A stretch of DNA of 64,000 nt, from positions 16,211-80,210 of the forward strand of contig JAKSTG010000012.1 in assembly GCA_024402695.1 (NCBI GenBank), in the 5' to 3' direction. A program made the position numbers and the translations under genes. The stretch comes from Treponema sp. GTDB taxonomy: Bacteria > Spirochaetota > Spirochaetia > Treponematales > Treponemataceae. Below the pieces are notes generated by a model. The model was not told the DNA's origin. It made no database searches and saw only the letters and a list, made by a program, of their open reading frames with translations. Below are positions 63,049 to 64,000 of the stretch, in pieces; within the stretch, counting starts at the first letter, position 1; every line of letters begins with the position of its first letter.

Positions 63049-63903
63049 ATGAGAAAACATGTATATGACGGCACACTGGTTGACATGAAGGATCCGGTGA
63101 ACTTTTTAATGCCCTTTATTATGCCCCGCCGCACTGACAGCCAGGTATTTTTTGATTTCCGTCTTGATGTTTCAAAAGTAGAAGACTTCATAAGAGCCCA
63201 ACAGGAAGATATTCCAGGTCTTTCAATATTCCATTTCTTTTTTGCAGTAATAATCAGATGCTGCGCCATTACCCCTCAGGTAAACCGTTTCATCGCAAAC
63301 AACGGTATCTATCAGAGAGACCATGTTAGAATCGCAATGAACATCAAAAAATCCCTTACAGAAGACGGTCCTGAAAGCATTATCTACCCTACTTTCGAAA
63401 AAACTGAAAGCCTTAAAGAAATTGTAGAAAAGTCAAATAAAGCCATAGAAGAAGCTATGGCTGAACTGGATAACCCTCAGAGCGATGTAGATAAACTTTG
63501 TAAAATCCTTAAACATCTGCCACAGTTTATCCTTAGAGGCTTCATTAAATACGTTCAGTGGGCAGATAAACGTGGAAAACTTCCTAAAACTCTGGTTAAC
63601 GCAACTCCCTTCCATTCGGGATTCTATGTGACAAATGTAGGCTCCATCGGACTTCCTGTTATTTACCACCACCTTTACGAATTCGGAACAACTTCCGTGT
63701 TTATAGCCATCGGTAAAAAAGAAGTTGATACTGACATGGCCCGTAACGGCGACATGAGCCGTACAAGAATTCTGCCGGTAAAAATGGTTATGGATGAACG
63801 AATCTGTGACGGATTCATTTTCTCCCGTGCATACAGAACTATAACCAAGTGTTTCGCCAATCCGGAAATCCTCCTTGAAGGCTGGAAACCAGAAAACGAA
63901 TAA
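63049..63903 (+). CDS. CAT/E2 acyltransferase-fold protein lacking the catalytic His
   Basis: A 284-residue protein of the chloramphenicol acetyltransferase / 2-oxoacid dehydrogenase E2 catalytic fold, without a lipoyl domain. The segment GFYVTNVGSIGLP (about 191-203) matches the conserved E2 strand. The active-site motif, DHRxxDG in E2 and HHxxxDG in CAT, reads DERICDG (249-255): the catalytic His is Glu250. Normal transferase chemistry is therefore unlikely. No pyruvate dehydrogenase genes are nearby. It may be a binding protein or use another mechanism. AAGGA precedes the ATG. Confidence 0.75.
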   Translation: MRKHVYDGTLVDMKDPVNFLMPFIMPRRTDSQVFFDFRLDVSKVEDFIRAQQEDIPGLSIFHFFFAVIIRCCAITPQVNRFIANNGIYQRDHVRIAMNIKKSLTEDGPESIIYPTFEKTESLKEIVEKSNKAIEEAMAELDNPQSDVDKLCKILKHLPQFILRGFIKYVQWADKRGKLPKTLVNATPFHSGFYVTNVGSIGLPVIYHHLYEFGTTSVFIAIGKKEVDTDMARNGDMSRTRILPVKMVMDERICDGFIFSRAYRTITKCFANPEILLEGWKPENE

Positions 63904-63955
63904 ACAAGAAATAAAGACAGTGGTAAAACAAAACAACTGCCACCGTTAAAATCAT

Positions 63956-63999
63956 AACCACCCCTCAAAGGGGTGGTTTGCACTTAGCCTATAAGGCTA
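63956..63999. repeat. Two tandem hairpins at the right edge, possible mobile-element end
   Basis: First hairpin: 9-bp perfect stem AACCACCCC / GGGGTGGTT (63956-63964 and 63970-63978). Second: 6-bp stem TAGCCT / AGGCTA (63985-63990 and 63994-63999). Neither is followed by a T-run inside the window. Paired hairpins like these are seen at ends of IS200/IS605-type elements, but the window stops before any transposase could be seen. Confidence 0.35.
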
Positions 64000-64000
64000 G

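Noticed and set aside
1..64000. tRNA, rRNA, CRISPR array or prophage
   Set aside because: Intergenic gaps are all under 230 bp; I saw no cloverleaf pattern ending in TTCRA-type arms, no regularly spaced repeats and no phage structural genes. Very small RNAs could still be missed.

Overview
The window reads as a chromosomal stretch of a saccharolytic, gut- or rumen-type Treponema (Spirochaetes). The evidence for this is low-to-medium GC DNA, a probable periplasmic-flagellar collar protein, several proteins of spirochaete type with no clear general function, and a glycan-degradation set typical of plant-fibre feeders. I see no rRNA, tRNA, CRISPR array, phage or intact transposase. Genes are densely packed on both strands and no gap exceeds 300 bases.

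Region 1 (1-11 kb) is a plant-polysaccharide and glucuronate island: uxaC (cut by the left edge), a diacylglycerol-kinase-fold lipid kinase, a fructuronate reductase (uxuB type), a GH13 glucosidase, a protease-less FtsH-like AAA protein, a GH10 xylanase lipoprotein, a GH35 beta-galactosidase, an MntP-type Mn exporter and mannonate dehydratase (uxuA). UxaC, UxuB and UxuA together take glucuronate to 2-keto-3-deoxygluconate, and the xylanase releases the glucuronoxylan fragments that feed them. A near-identical palindromic motif (core ATACTAGTAT) sits in the promoter regions of uxaC, uxuB, uxuA and the xylanase, suggesting one regulon.

Region 2 (11-34 kb) is mostly housekeeping: tpiA, addAB, a DEAD-box RNA helicase, a large TPR protein resembling flagellar collar FlcA followed by a dolichol/phytol-kinase-like membrane enzyme, secreted and lipoprotein unknowns, a U32 peptidase-family protein, ssb with a structured leader, a ROK regulator, an S1-domain protein, and a DtxR/MntR-family regulator with an iron-box-like palindrome beside it.

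Region 3 (34-46 kb) is a run of nine tightly packed minus-strand genes with no gap above 21 bp. It encodes an RND efflux system (adaptor, pump, lipoprotein, TolC), a CE2-type esterase, a DUF2974-like lipase, an FHA protein, a PPP-like phosphatase and a transmembrane Ser/Thr kinase. This is the best candidate here for an undescribed system: export plus a phospho-signalling trio in one transcription unit.

Region 4 (46-64 kb) has leuS, a membrane TPR protein with a degenerate Mrr-like domain, an Lrp regulator with an aminotransferase, rny, an unknown protein with miaB, a MocR regulator with a methyltransferase, an adenosine/adenine deaminase, GH94 cellobiose phosphorylase and an acyltransferase-fold protein lacking its catalytic His. 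The right edge ends in two tandem hairpins that may mark the start of a mobile element.

A recurring feature is a -10 box placed 6-9 nt before the start codon with no Shine-Dalgarno, seen at about eight genes. This suggests many leaderless mRNAs in this organism.
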